The notes: generated from the letters alone by a model not told the origin. Numbered from the stretch's first letter, positions 7,691 to 16,069 are shown. The stretch: DNA of 49,355 nucleotides from Phytopseudomonas flavescens (GCF_900100535.1 NZ_FNDG01000032.1:1-49355); one strand, 5' to 3'. Program-made: numbers and translations.

Positions 7691-9841
7691 CTAGAAACTC
7701 ACGGTGGCGGACAGGCGCGCGGTGCGCGGGTCGCCGGGGAACAGGTAGCCGTCGCCCTGGTAAGAGCCGGTATCGCGCCAGTAGCGTTTGTCGAACAGGT
7801 TGTCGACCGTCAGGCGCAGTACCGTTTCATAGCCTTCTATACGGGTGGTATAGCGGCTGCCGAGGTTGAATACCGTGTAGTCGGCGACTTTCACCGTACC
7901 GCTCGGGTCGGCGTACTTGCTGCCGCTGTACTGCAGGCCGCCAAGCAGCGACAGGCCCTGGATCCCGGGAATGCGGTAATCGGCGGACAGGCTGGCGCGC
8001 ACCCTGGGTACGTTGACCGCCTGATGACCTTCATAGGCCTCGGTGCCGCTGTCGATCGCCCGGGCGCGAATCACCGCGGCGCTGGCCGACAGTTGCAGGT
8101 CGCGGGCGGCCTGCCCGCTGGCGGAGAGCTCCAGGCCGATATTGCGCTGCTTGCCCTGCTGCACGTAGGTGAGGGTGCCGTCGTCGTTCGGCCGGCTGTA
8201 TTGCAGCGCCTGGTCGATACGGAACAGTGCGGCGCCCAGGCTCAGGCCCTGCCAGTCACGTTTGAAGCCGGCTTCCAGTTGGCGCGAGGTGGTCGGGGCG
8301 AGGATCTGCCCCTCGTTGCGGGTGTACCAGGGGGCCTCGCCGCCCAGGGACAGGCCCTTGCTGTAGCTCACATACAAGGTGGTGTCGGCCTGGGGTTTGT
8401 AGAGCAGCGCGGCATTGGGCAGGAATTCGCTGCGCCGGGTGCGCCGCTCGCTGACACCGCTGCTGGTGAAGGCTTCTTCGTCCAGGCGCACCTGCCGCCC
8501 GCCGAGCAGCACCTGCCAATGCTCGTCGAAGCTGATGCGGTCGCTGAAGAACAGGCCGTACTGGCGGCTGTCGAGGCGGCGTTGCCTGGGATTGAGCGGC
8601 ACGCCGGTCGGGGCGAAGTCGGCTGGGTCTTCATGGATATTGCCGTCGCCCACCTCCACATTGACCGAACTGCGCCGGGCCACGGTGCGGCGCAGTGCGC
8701 TGCTGCCAACTGTCAGCTCATGGGCGATGGCGCCGGTAGCAAAAGCGCCCGACAGGGTGGCCTGCAACTCATCGTGCTGGCGCGTGTCGTCGGGGCTGCG
8801 GTAATCGTAGATGTCGTAGTTACCTTCGGGGCTGAAATGCGCGTACCAGGTGTCACAGCCTGACCTGGGGCTGCAGCCATATGGAAAGCTGCTGTAGTCG
8901 TCGATCACCACTTTGCTGTGGGAGGCGTCCAGAGCCGCTTTCCAGTCGTCATCGAAACGGTACTCGAAACGCCCGCCCAGGTTCAGGGAGTCGATGCCCA
9001 CCGGTTTCGACCAGCTCTGGTGGCCCAGGCGGGTGTCCGGATCGACGCCGCTCGGCACCCGGGTGCCGCCAAGCAGTTGATAGCCGGGCACCGAGCGCTG
9101 CTCGCGGGTCTGGTATTCGGCGTCCAGTTGCAGCGTGGCGTTGGGCGACAGGTTCCAGTCCAGCGCCAGGGAAATGAAGTCGCGCTTGCCATCGGCGTGC
9201 TCGACGAAGGAACGGATGTCCTCGTGGGCCAGGTTGAGGCGCAGGCCCAGTTCCTGCTCGCTGCCAAACCAGTGGCCGAGGTCGGCGGCGACATAGCGCT
9301 CGCCATCCTGGTTACTGGCCACGCTCAGCGAGCGCACTTGCTCGGTACGCTTGGTCACGTAGTTGATCAGCCCGCCGGGCTCGACCACGCCGCTCTGCAG
9401 GCCAGACAACCCCTTGAGCAGCTCGACCTGCTGCTTGTTCTCCAGTGCCACGTTCTGCTCGCCCACCACGCTGCGACCATTGACCCGGTAGCTGTTGGCG
9501 GCATTCAGCGAGAAGCCGCGCACCACGAAGTTCTCGTAGTAACCGATCGGGGCATAGGCTTCGCCCACCGACGCGTCGTTCTTCAGCACATCGCTGAGCA
9601 GGCGCGCCTGCTGATCGTCGAGCAACTGCCGGGTGACCACCGAAACCGACGCGGGCGTATCGAGCAGCGGCGCCTCCGTGAAACCTCCCACAGTGGCACT
9701 GCGCGCCTGGTAGCTGTCGCTGGTCTGGTCTTCGATGGTGGTGGCGTCGAGGGTGATCAGCGAGTCGGCGGCCCATGACAGCGTCGGGCTCAATGCCAGG
9801 GCGAGCAGGGTCGGGGCGAAGCGCGGGCGAGGCAGGGCCAT
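7691..9841 (-). CDS. TonB-dependent siderophore receptor
   Basis: A 716-residue outer-membrane receptor of the ferrichrome/ferripyoverdine type (FhuE/FpvA-like). A signal peptide ends at SWA, about residue 24. A plug domain follows, starting near DTPASVSVVTRQLLDDQQA with LSDVLKNDASV and ENFVVRGFSLN. Then GLSGLQSGVVEPGGLINYVTK marks the end of the plug, and a 22-strand beta barrel ends in SATVSF with the terminal Phe needed for barrel insertion. There is no extra N-terminal signalling domain, so it does not belong to the FecA/FpvA transducer group, and no sigma/anti-sigma pair adjoins it. The substrate is probably an iron chelate but cannot be named. No clear Fur box could be read in the 280-bp upstream gap. 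Confidence 0.93.
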   Translation of the reverse strand: MALPRPRFAPTLLALALSPTLSWAADSLITLDATTIEDQTSDSYQARSATVGGFTEAPLLDTPASVSVVTRQLLDDQQARLLSDVLKNDASVGEAYAPIGYYENFVVRGFSLNAANSYRVNGRSVVGEQNVALENKQQVELLKGLSGLQSGVVEPGGLINYVTKRTEQVRSLSVASNQDGERYVAADLGHWFGSEQELGLRLNLAHEDIRSFVEHADGKRDFISLALDWNLSPNATLQLDAEYQTREQRSVPGYQLLGGTRVPSGVDPDTRLGHQSWSKPVGIDSLNLGGRFEYRFDDDWKAALDASHSKVVIDDYSSFPYGCSPRSGCDTWYAHFSPEGNYDIYDYRSPDDTRQHDELQATLSGAFATGAIAHELTVGSSALRRTVARRSSVNVEVGDGNIHEDPADFAPTGVPLNPRQRRLDSRQYGLFFSDRISFDEHWQVLLGGRQVRLDEEAFTSSGVSERRTRRSEFLPNAALLYKPQADTTLYVSYSKGLSLGGEAPWYTRNEGQILAPTTSRQLEAGFKRDWQGLSLGAALFRIDQALQYSRPNDDGTLTYVQQGKQRNIGLELSASGQAARDLQLSASAAVIRARAIDSGTEAYEGHQAVNVPRVRASLSADYRIPGIQGLSLLGGLQYSGSKYADPSGTVKVADYTVFNLGSRYTTRIEGYETVLRLTVDNLFDKRYWRDTGSYQGDGYLFPGDPRTARLSATVSF

Positions 9842-10121
9842 GCAAATTCCTTGTAGGCGGCGGTCGGCGATTGGCTATCCGGTACGCGGGCGATGTGTGG
9901 TCGGCACGAGGCAGCCATCGCTTGGCGGGGCGGTATTGTCGCTTATCGGGCCAGGGCTTGCCATGTCTGCAGGGCGGTGAGTTGGCGCAGGGCGGGCCGC
10001 GGTGATGTTTCCCGGCCCTGGCCGGCTGTGTATCGGCGAGCCTGCCGGCCTGGCGAGCAGCGCCGCCGGGGCGCCTCACGGGATCGGCATGGTGGCTGCG
10101 TTTGCCGTTCTCCGTGGGCGT
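9842..10121. other. Spacer between siderophore receptor and CorA-family gene
   Basis: 280 bases without a supportable gene. The siderophore receptor promoter must lie here, but I see no clear Fur box (inverted GATAAT hexamers), no repeat of the families found elsewhere in the window and no obvious terminator. Confidence 0.5.
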
Positions 10122-11093
10122 TTACAGCCAGCCGTAATGGCGGAAGCTGGCGTACAGGCCGCCGCAGCCGGCGCCGATCACGCCGAGCACGGCGAAATAG
10201 CCGTATTGCCAGGTCAGCTCGGGCATGTTGTGGAAGTTCATCCCGTAGATGCCGGCGATGGCGGTAGGAAAGGCCAGTATGGCCGCCCAGGCGGCGAACT
10301 TGCGCTGTACCACGCTCTGCCGGGACGACTCCAGCAACAGGCCGATCTCGATGGCGTGGTCGGCCATTTCCCGCAGGTTGGTGAGGTCTTCGAGCAAGCG
10401 GTTGACGTGGATGGCCACGTCGCGGAAGTACGGGCGCATGTTTTTGTCGATGAAGGGGAAGTCCAGGCGCTGCAGTTCCTGGCAGATCTCCGCCAGCGGG
10501 CCGATATTGCGTCGCAGGCGCAGCAGGTTGCGGCGCAGGTGCTGGATGCGTACCACCTCGGCATGGCTCATCGCGCATTCCAGGACCGCCTGTTCGAGCT
10601 GCTCCAGCTCGGCGTAGTAGACGTCCATCAGCGGTCGGTAATTCTCGATGATGAAACTGAGCAGGGCATAGAGCACGAAGTCTTCGCCATGCTCGAGCAG
10701 CAGGGGCCTCGCCTCGCAGCGCTGGCGCACTCTGGAATAGGGCGCGGATTCACCGTAGCGGGCGCTGATCACGTAGCCCGTGCCGGCGAACAGCTGGGTT
10801 TCCACGAAGGTCAGTTCATCGTCGACCTGCACCGGCGAGTAGAGCACCAGGAACAAGGCATCGCCGAAGGTCTCGAGCTTGGGACGAGTATGCCGTTGCA
10901 AGGCGTCCTCCAGGGCCAGTTCGTGGAGGTTGAATTGACGCTGTAGGTTGCCGAGCTCCTCGCTGCCGGGGTCGTGCAGGCCGATCCACACGAAATGCCC
11001 GGGCTTTTGCGCCCAGTCGCGGCCTTCGTCGAGGTGGATATCACTGACCTTGCGGCCTTTGCTGTAGACGACTGCTGCGACGACTTCGCCCAT
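10122..11093 (-). CDS. CorA-family divalent-cation transporter
   Basis: A 323-residue inner-membrane channel of the CorA/ZntB (2-TM-GxN) family. The long N-terminal cytoplasmic part (to about residue 260) contains helical, Arg/Glu-rich segments typical of the CorA funnel. The first C-terminal membrane helix ends in the family signature YGMNF, the ion-selectivity loop. A second helix then ends close to the C-terminus (SFRHYGWL). The family moves Mg2+ (CorA) or Zn2+ (ZntB); the GMN motif is shared, so the metal cannot be fixed from sequence. The gene is monocistronic, with the start ATG preceded by GGGGCACACC. The two gaps around it, 9842-10121 and 11094-11148, show no recognisable site. Confidence 0.9.
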   Translation of the reverse strand: MGEVVAAVVYSKGRKVSDIHLDEGRDWAQKPGHFVWIGLHDPGSEELGNLQRQFNLHELALEDALQRHTRPKLETFGDALFLVLYSPVQVDDELTFVETQLFAGTGYVISARYGESAPYSRVRQRCEARPLLLEHGEDFVLYALLSFIIENYRPLMDVYYAELEQLEQAVLECAMSHAEVVRIQHLRRNLLRLRRNIGPLAEICQELQRLDFPFIDKNMRPYFRDVAIHVNRLLEDLTNLREMADHAIEIGLLLESSRQSVVQRKFAAWAAILAFPTAIAGIYGMNFHNMPELTWQYGYFAVLGVIGAGCGGLYASFRHYGWL

Positions 11094-11148
11094 GGTGTGC
11101 CCCGTGCGTGATCTGTTCAGCGCAGCTTAGCCGCTTATCGCATCCCGC

Positions 11149-11892
11149 TCAGTCCCTTTGCGCGAAGGCCGGGGTCGTCGCCAGCTCGGCATCCATCGAG
11201 GCGATGCAGGCCTGCATGCGGGAGCGGCAGGTTTCGATCAGTTGCGGCAGGTCCTCCATGCTCAGGCCGGCAGTGGGGATCGCCGGCAGCGAGCGGATCA
11301 TCACGCGGCCACTGTTCCAGGCATTGAGGCGCAGGCTGCGTATGTAGTTGCTCGCACACACCGGGATGATCGGCACGCCGGCGGCGACCGCCATCTGGAA
11401 GGCGCCTCGCTTGAACGGCAGCAGCTCGCCACCGCCGTTGCGGGTGCCTTCGGGGAACACCCAGATGGAGGTGTTCTCGTGCTGCAGCGTGTGGGTGGTC
11501 GCCAGCATCGAGCGCTTGGCCTTGCGCGCATTGCCGCGATCGATCAGCACGTTGCCGGCCAGCCAGTACAGCTGGCCGAACAGCGGCACCCATTTCAGGC
11601 TCTTCTTGCCAAGGCTCACCGTGCGCCGGGGCACCACGCAGCCGATGACATAGAGGTCGTAGTTGGACTGGTGGTTGGCGATGATCACGCAGGGGCGATC
11701 GTGTTCGGCGAGGTGGCGCGTATCGGTCTCGACCCTGATGCGCAGCAGGCGCAGGGCCGGCAATGAATAGAGACGCGCGCACAGCCGGCTGTTGTCCGGG
11801 TGGAAGGGCCGGCACAGGCCCAGCAGCAACCCGAGAATGCCGGCGACGATGAAATGCACGCCCATCATCAGCATGCGCGGTACGAAGAGCAT
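11149..11892 (-). CDS. 1-acyl-sn-glycerol-3-phosphate acyltransferase (PlsC type)
   Basis: A 247-residue membrane-bound acyltransferase of the LPLAT/AGPAT family, which puts a second acyl chain on lysophosphatidic acid to give phosphatidic acid in phospholipid synthesis. Block I is visible as NHQSNYD with the HX4D pair His74 and Asp79. Block III follows as FPEGTRN around residues 146-152, with KRGAF and VPIIPV behind it. One N-terminal hydrophobic segment (LMMGVHFIVAGILGLLLGL) would anchor it in the inner membrane. Pseudomonads carry several PlsC paralogues, so this need not be the essential one. It lies 55 bp upstream of the CorA-family gene in the same direction and could be read with it. 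Confidence 0.9.
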   Translation of the reverse strand: MLFVPRMLMMGVHFIVAGILGLLLGLCRPFHPDNSRLCARLYSLPALRLLRIRVETDTRHLAEHDRPCVIIANHQSNYDLYVIGCVVPRRTVSLGKKSLKWVPLFGQLYWLAGNVLIDRGNARKAKRSMLATTHTLQHENTSIWVFPEGTRNGGGELLPFKRGAFQMAVAAGVPIIPVCASNYIRSLRLNAWNSGRVMIRSLPAIPTAGLSMEDLPQLIETCRSRMQACIASMDAELATTPAFAQRD

Positions 11893-12017
11893 GGTTGCGA
11901 CCCACTCGGAAAAGGTCGCGCAGTGTAGGGGCGGCCCGGGCTTTGGGCAATTGCCAGGCCGTTGCCGCTGATTGCGGCGTTCAGGCGGTCAATCGTGGCG
12001 GTTGACCGCGCGACGCC

Positions 12018-12707
12018 CTACAGGGCGTGCTGCCTGTCCAGCTCGATGGCGCGGTCGAGGGTTTCCAGCAGCGCGGCCCGAACCTTGAGCTTGGTCTTGC
12101 CGTGGGCGCTCAGGTTGATCTTCTTGAACTGCGTCGCGACCGCCAGGGCGGTGCTCGGCAGTTGCTCGACCGGCACCACCCGGTCGAGGAAACCGGCACC
12201 GAGCGCGCCCTGCGGGTCGAACATCTCGCCATTGATCACCGAGCGCTGGAAGGCCGACTTGCGCAGGCGATCCCGGGCCAGTTCGATGCCGACATGGTGC
12301 ATGGTCATGCCGATCTGCACTTCGTTGAGACCGATACTGAAAGGCCCCTCGACACCGATGCGGTAATCGCCGGAGAGCAGCAGGAAGGCACCCTTGGCCA
12401 CCGCATGGCCCGGGCAGGCGACAATGATCGGGTAGGGGTGGGCGAGCATGCGCCGCGCCAGGGTCGAGCCCGCGGCCACCAGCTCGATGGCGTGCTGTGG
12501 CCCGGACGTCATCACCTTGAGGTCATAGCCGCCGGAAAGAATGCCCGGCTGCCCGGTGAGGATCACGATGGCCTTGTCCTGGGTGGCGCGATCCAGGGCC
12601 GCATTGAAGGCGTCGATCACCGCAGGGGAAATGGCGTTCACCTTGCCGTTGTTCAGGGTCAGGGTAGCGATGCCGTCATCGAGTTGGTAGCTGATCAGGT
12701 CGCTCAT
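12018..12707 (-). CDS. Crotonase-fold enoyl-CoA hydratase/isomerase
   Basis: A 229-residue crotonase-superfamily protein. The N-terminal beta strands read IATLTLNNGKVNAIS, and the oxyanion-hole region is ILSGGYDLKVM, where a typical member has FSAGADLKEM. The second half carries AKGAFLLLSGDYRIG and IGLNEVQIGMTMHHVGIEL. The typical hydratase Glu pair is not plainly conserved: the second site lies in LNEVQIGM (Glu kept) while the first, near the GAFLLLSGD helix, is replaced. The reaction could therefore be hydration, isomerisation or thioester hydrolysis. The ATG has AAGGAG eight bases upstream. No other fatty-acid gene adjoins it, so its pathway is unknown. Confidence 0.85.
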   Translation of the reverse strand: MSDLISYQLDDGIATLTLNNGKVNAISPAVIDAFNAALDRATQDKAIVILTGQPGILSGGYDLKVMTSGPQHAIELVAAGSTLARRMLAHPYPIIVACPGHAVAKGAFLLLSGDYRIGVEGPFSIGLNEVQIGMTMHHVGIELARDRLRKSAFQRSVINGEMFDPQGALGAGFLDRVVPVEQLPSTALAVATQFKKINLSAHGKTKLKVRAALLETLDRAIELDRQHAL

Positions 12708-13039
12708 GGTCGACTCCTTGTTCTGGATGTGCGGCTGACGTTACCCATCGGACGAGATCAGGTAAAGCGCGAAGGGTGACCGTAGAGTCAGGCTTTCAGC
12801 ACGGGCGAGTGGAGGATCCCGTTTCAGCGTAGCGCCGATGATGGATTGGATCGATCGCCACTGTCTTCACTCCTTCGCCTGCCTGACATTGCCGGCATGA
12901 GCCTGCTGTGCATGACCAGGCGGCCCGCCACTGTCTGTTGCCATGGCTTAAATGCATGAATCTTCTGAAAAAGTTTGCCTTTGCGAAAACCTTCGATTAC
13001 ATTAGCGCGCCTCGACGGACTGCATGTCTGGCGAGATCC
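12708..13039. other. Spacer holding the tRNA-Ser promoter
   Basis: 332 bases without a supportable gene between the crotonase-fold gene and tRNA-Ser. Apart from the sigma-70-like promoter at 12975-13003, I see no repeat, operator or terminator. Confidence 0.5.
12975..13003 (+). promoter_or_regulatory. Sigma-70 promoter of tRNA-Ser
   Basis: TTGCCT at 12975-12980 and TACATT at 12998-13003 are separated by 17 bases, a good sigma-70 arrangement. It places the start point near 13010, about 30 nt before the mature tRNA. The run GCGCGCCTCG just after the -10 resembles a GC-rich discriminator, as seen at stringently controlled stable-RNA promoters. Confidence 0.65.
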
Positions 13040-13129
13040 GGTGAAGTGTCCGAGCGGTTGAAGGAGCACGCCTGGAAAGTGTGTATACGAGAAATCGTAT
13101 CAAGGGTTCGAATCCCTTCTTCACCGCCA
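13040..13129 (+). tRNA. tRNA-Ser(GGA), CCA encoded
   Basis: A 90-nt class II tRNA. The acceptor stem GGTGAAG pairs with CTTCACC, followed by discriminator G and an encoded CCA. The anticodon stem is CACGC/GTGTG with loop CTGGAAA, giving anticodon GGA (13074-13076), which reads serine codon UCC and, by wobble, UCU. A long variable arm (ATACGA...TCGTAT) confirms serine. The T arm is AAGGG TTCGAAT CCCTT. Its 3' end is duplicated 1185 bp downstream (14291-14320), which suggests that an element once used this gene as an integration site. Confidence 0.97.
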
Positions 13130-13146
13130 CTTTCGCAATACCTAAA

Positions 13147-13179
13147 GCCCTGAAAACGTTACTGTTTTCGGGGCTTTTT
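13147..13179 (+). terminator. Rho-independent terminator of tRNA-Ser
   Basis: GCCCTGAAAAC at 13147-13157 pairs with GTTTTCGGGGC at 13164-13174 (one G-T pair) across a 6-base loop and is followed by TTTTT. It lies 17 bp after the tRNA CCA end. Confidence 0.9.
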
Positions 13180-13210
13180 GCATTCCGGGTCAGCGGACTG
13201 TCGAAAGCGC

Positions 13211-13467
13211 TTATTCGTAGTGAGTCCAGAGCCGCAGCACTTTGACCACGTGCTCATCCTGCAGCACCTGATAGACGAGCGGTGCTGGATGTTGATGCGC
13301 CGCGGGTAAGTGCCGGACAGGTCGCCCACCCGATTTTCGTAGGCTGGTGGGTTCTGGAAGGGGTTGACCTGTAGCACGTCCAGCAGGGCTTTGGCCTTGT
13401 CCTTCAAGCCTGCTGCAGCAAGCTTCTTGGCGTCTTTCTGGGCCTGTTTCGTTCGCTCGGTGCTGCC
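13211..13467 (-). pseudogene. Broken YoeB/Txe-family toxin gene
   Basis: Translation gives a recognisable YoeB/Txe ribosome-dependent mRNA interferase, but in two frames. The first part reads TKQAQKDAKKLAAAGLKDKA through LSGTYPRRINIQHR. One base is then missing around 13279-13282, and the end continues in the next frame as LVYQVLQDEHVVKVLRLWTH plus YE and stop. The usual N-terminal strand (about ten residues before TKQA) is absent: the frame runs back into the TGA of the upstream gene at 13468. No YefM/Axe antitoxin precedes it. The gene is therefore truncated at its start and frameshifted, and surely inactive. It lies between tRNA-Ser and a duplicated tRNA 3' end, inside a likely excised or decayed integrative element. 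Confidence 0.8.
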
Positions 13468-13905
13468 TCACACCGCTTTGGATCTGGGGTAGCTCTTCTG
13501 ATAGCGCGTCAGCTCGTCCTTGCCTGGCTCGCGGTAAGACGTGCCTGGGCCGTCATTGGCGATGAAGAACGTGTCCGATGAAGAATGCGTTGCCGTTGCC
13601 TTGGAAACCGTATCGAGCGGCGTCCAGGGCAATACGACCGAACCCTTTTTGAACGATGTGCAGCCGTTGATCGACGCGAGATAGAGCGTCTTTTCGGGCG
13701 CTCCAGGTGTGGCCACCTTCACTTCACGCTCTTCAAGCAAGCGCTTGGCAACCGCCGCACCAAGCAGCTTTGCAATGGGCGCGGTCAGGGTATCGATGTT
13801 GCCAGGAACCGCCACCAGAATGTGGTCATTCTTGTTCATGGCCAGCCGCAGAACCCGGGCGAATTCGTCTGCGAAAATGCCGTGCTTGATCGTGTGATAC
13901 ATCAT
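13468..13905 (-). CDS. Unknown small protein next to the toxin remnant
   Basis: A protein of about 145 residues that I do not recognise. It reads as a soluble alpha/beta protein: MMYHTIKHGIFADEF, a hydrophobic strand ILVAVPGNI, an amphipathic LLGAAVAKRLLEER helix, and TLYLASINGCTSF. There is no signal peptide or membrane segment. I prefer the ATG at 13905 because AAGG lies nine bases before it; an in-frame ATG at 13914 is the alternative. Its last codons and TGA run directly into the toxin remnant, so the present C-terminus (YPRSKAV) may itself be the product of a deletion. It lies within the interval bounded by the tRNA-Ser 3' end and its copy, so it is probably passenger DNA of a lost island. 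Confidence 0.5.
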   Translation of the reverse strand: MMYHTIKHGIFADEFARVLRLAMNKNDHILVAVPGNIDTLTAPIAKLLGAAVAKRLLEEREVKVATPGAPEKTLYLASINGCTSFKKGSVVLPWTPLDTVSKATATHSSSDTFFIANDGPGTSYREPGKDELTRYQKSYPRSKAV

Positions 13906-14290
13906 GATCCGCATCCTTACGTCGATGTTTGAACGTTCAGGCTAGAGCAGGATTGCCTGAGCTTCAACCAGAGTGGCGTTCCACGGGATATTCGGTGCAG
14001 GCCCGAGGTTTGGTGCCTCGAAGTGCTTCTATTGGCAGCCACTCATCCGTAGAGGATCCGGTGGTCTCGCCACCCCACCGCGCGGAACACCCTGCAACTC
14101 GCCCCCCTGCGTTGCATTCCTGGTGGATGGCGCCCTCCGGGCCGATATTCTCCGGGGGCTGCTCAGGCGAATGGTATAGGGAAAAATTGGGCAATGGATA
14201 GGACGTTCTTGTCCGTGACAGGGCGCTACTGTATCGTCCGCGCCCTGCCGTGATGGGGCCCTGTGGCAAGCTGAAAGAGAAGGTGTCGGG

Positions 14291-14320
14291 GTTTGAATCC
14301 CTTCTTCACAGCCACTTTCG
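14291..14320 (+). repeat. Duplicated 3' end of tRNA-Ser (att-like scar)
   Basis: These 30 bases match 13106-13135, the T-loop to 3' end of tRNA-Ser(GGA) plus six bases beyond, at 28 of 30 positions; the differences are C to T in the T-loop and C to A at the discriminator side. No other part of a tRNA precedes it. A direct repeat of a tRNA 3' end is the usual footprint of a tyrosine-recombinase integrative element. The 1.2 kb between the copies holds only the unknown gene and the toxin remnant, and no integrase. Confidence 0.7.
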
Positions 14321-14327
14321 AACAACA

Positions 14328-14489
14328 CTAGGCTCTGTCCGAAAAGTACCTGCGCTCGGTGATGCTTCGTTAAAAATCGGTTCGGAATGCTCATTTACAG
14401 CTCGTAAACTCGAATGCGAGCCCAGTCCGTTCCTCACCGATTTTTGCCTCGCCTGACCTTCGCTCGGAGACTTTTCAGACAGACCCTAA
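14328..14489. mobile_element. MITE-like element with GTCTGTC...GACAGAC ends
   Basis: About 160 bp bounded by imperfect terminal inverted repeats: CTAGGCTCTGTCCGAAAAGT on the left, against TTAGGGTCTGTCTGAAAAGT read from the right end (three mismatches). An internal pair AAAAATCGGT/ACCGATTTTT gives further fold-back. It encodes nothing. It has landed between the tRNA 3' copy and a terminator that may once have belonged to that tRNA. Non-autonomous elements of this build need a transposase from elsewhere; none is in the window. Confidence 0.65.
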
Positions 14490-14518
14490 AAATCCCGAAA
14501 GCCGACAGGTCTTCGGGT
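14487..14518 (+). terminator. Rho-independent terminator
   Basis: AAAAATCCCGAA pairs with TTCGGGTTTTT across the loop AGCCGACAGGTC, giving a short GC stem with A and T tracts on its two sides, so it may work in both directions. It lies just after the MITE-like element and well before the MFS gene. Confidence 0.7.
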
Positions 14519-14719
14519 TTTTGGGCTTCTGGTGTCCGGCCTTCTGCGGCGCCGATTATCTCCGAGCATCCAGCACTCAGCCGAGCACAGCTCGCAGGCG
14601 AGTCTGCACGTGTGCGGTTCAGGTTTCGATTGCTGCATGTGCACCGGCCACGGCCTTTCTGATTTTTCAGGCACCTGCCCATGGCGGGGGCGGACTCACA
14701 TCATCGTTCCGAGGTTTTT

Positions 14720-16069
14720 ATGTCGCAACTGCTTGGCATGGCGCTGGGGCCTTTGCTCGGTTTGTTCATCATCAGTATGGGTAACGGCTTCATTTCCTCG
14801 CTGACCACGCTGCGCCTGGACGCGGCCGGGGTGTCGGCGACGGTCATCGGCGTGGTGTCTGCCTCTTATTTTATCGGCCTGACCCTGGGTGCGCTGTTCA
14901 ACGACCGCCTGATCCTGCGCATCGGCCATATCCGCGCCTACAGCAGCTTCGCGTCGCTGACCGCGGTCAGCGTGCTGCTGCAGGGGTTGTTCTTCGACCC
15001 CTGGGCCTGGTTCGTCTTCCGGCTGATAGCCGGTTGGTCGATTCTCGGCGTCTTCCTGGTGGTGGAAAGCTGGATGCTCCTGGCCGGCGACCAGAAGGTG
15101 CGCGGCCGCCTGCTGGCGCTGTACATGATGGCCTTGTACGGCTCGGGGATGCTCGGGCAGTTGCAACTCGGTGCCATCGACGCCTGGGGTGAGACCGCGC
15201 CGTTCATGGTGGCGGGCCTGCTCGCTTCGTTGTCGGTGTTGCCGATGGGCATCATTCCGCGGGTGACGCCACTGGTCGAGAAGGTCGAGCCGTTGCTGCC
15301 GCAACAGTTGATCCGCATGACGCCGACCGGTGTGATCGGCTGCTTCGGTTCCGGCATCGCGATCGCCGCTGTCTACTCGCTGCTGCCGCTGTATCTGCAG
15401 CGCGTGGGCATGAGCGTCAGCGAAGTGGGGCAGATGATGGCCAGCGTGATTCTCGGCGCCATGCTCTTGCAGTACCCGGTGGGGCGCTGGTCGGATCAGT
15501 ACGATCGCCAGGTGGTACTGATCGCGCTGAGCATCTTCTGCCTGGCGATCTCGGTGGCCATCATGGTGTTGCCATCTTCGCCGCTGGTGCTGATGGTGCT
15601 GCTGTTCCTGCTCGGCGGCGGGGTGTTCGCCGTTTACCCGGTAGCGGTCAGTCACGCGGCGGATCGGGCACCGGCCGGAGCCCTGGTGCGTATGGTCCAG
15701 GGGCTGTTGCTGATCAACTCCCTCGGTTCGGCGATCAGCCCGCTGATGATCTCGCCCTTGATGGAGCGTGACCAGGATGCAGGGCTGTTCCTGGCGTTCA
15801 GCCTGCTCAACGGCTGCCTGGTGGTGTTGTTCTTCTGGCGTCGCAAGTTGCGCCCGGCCCCGCAACCCGTGGCACCCTTCGAGCCGGCGACTCCGGCCTC
15901 GATGGTCGGTGCGGAGTTGCGGGTGACCGAGGGTCTGGTTCAGGGCGCGCTCGAGCACGAGCGCATGGAGGATCTCTCCGATGTGGTACCCGGTGTCGAA
16001 GTCGCCGAGCCCGTGATCGATGCGTCGGCAGATACCCGGGAGCGCGGCACTGGTGGGGTTCAGGCCTGA
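14720..16069 (+). CDS. MFS transporter, YcaD-like (copy 1)
   Basis: A 449-residue major-facilitator permease with about twelve hydrophobic segments. It shows the YcaD-type pattern: an early SYFIGLTLGALFNDRLILRI turn, GHIRAYS after it, and VVESWML in the fourth helix region. This same pattern (SGYFVGFLLG, RVGHIRAFS, VIESWL) occurs in the protein at 24402-25691, so the two are paralogues. A hydrophilic, acidic C-terminal tail of about 60 residues follows the last helix. The start at 14720 (MSQLLGMALG) begins the first helix and has GAGG seven to nine bases upstream; the frame is open further back without support. The substrate is unknown. It is followed, after 32 bp, by earP in the same direction. 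Confidence 0.88.
   Translation: MSQLLGMALGPLLGLFIISMGNGFISSLTTLRLDAAGVSATVIGVVSASYFIGLTLGALFNDRLILRIGHIRAYSSFASLTAVSVLLQGLFFDPWAWFVFRLIAGWSILGVFLVVESWMLLAGDQKVRGRLLALYMMALYGSGMLGQLQLGAIDAWGETAPFMVAGLLASLSVLPMGIIPRVTPLVEKVEPLLPQQLIRMTPTGVIGCFGSGIAIAAVYSLLPLYLQRVGMSVSEVGQMMASVILGAMLLQYPVGRWSDQYDRQVVLIALSIFCLAISVAIMVLPSSPLVLMVLLFLLGGGVFAVYPVAVSHAADRAPAGALVRMVQGLLLINSLGSAISPLMISPLMERDQDAGLFLAFSLLNGCLVVLFFWRRKLRPAPQPVAPFEPATPASMVGAELRVTEGLVQGALEHERMEDLSDVVPGVEVAEPVIDASADTRERGTGGVQA

Larger units (their letters stand above)
13906..14719. other. Long gap with tRNA remnant, MITE-like element and terminator
   Basis: About 800 bases without a supportable protein gene. The identifiable parts are the tRNA-Ser 3' copy (14291-14320), the MITE-like element (14328-14489) and a terminator (14487-14518). 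Between 13915 and 14290 only a small hairpin (CAGGGCGC...GCGCCCTG near 14219-14248) is seen. ORFs in this stretch overlap each other on both strands and look like noise. Confidence 0.6.

Noticed and set aside
9842..10121. A Fur box before the siderophore receptor gene
   Set aside because: No 19-bp AT-rich palindrome resembling GATAATGATAATCATTATC can be read.
14040..14290. Small ORFs between the unknown gene and the tRNA remnant
   Set aside because: They overlap each other on both strands, have no ribosome-binding site and no recognisable protein features.
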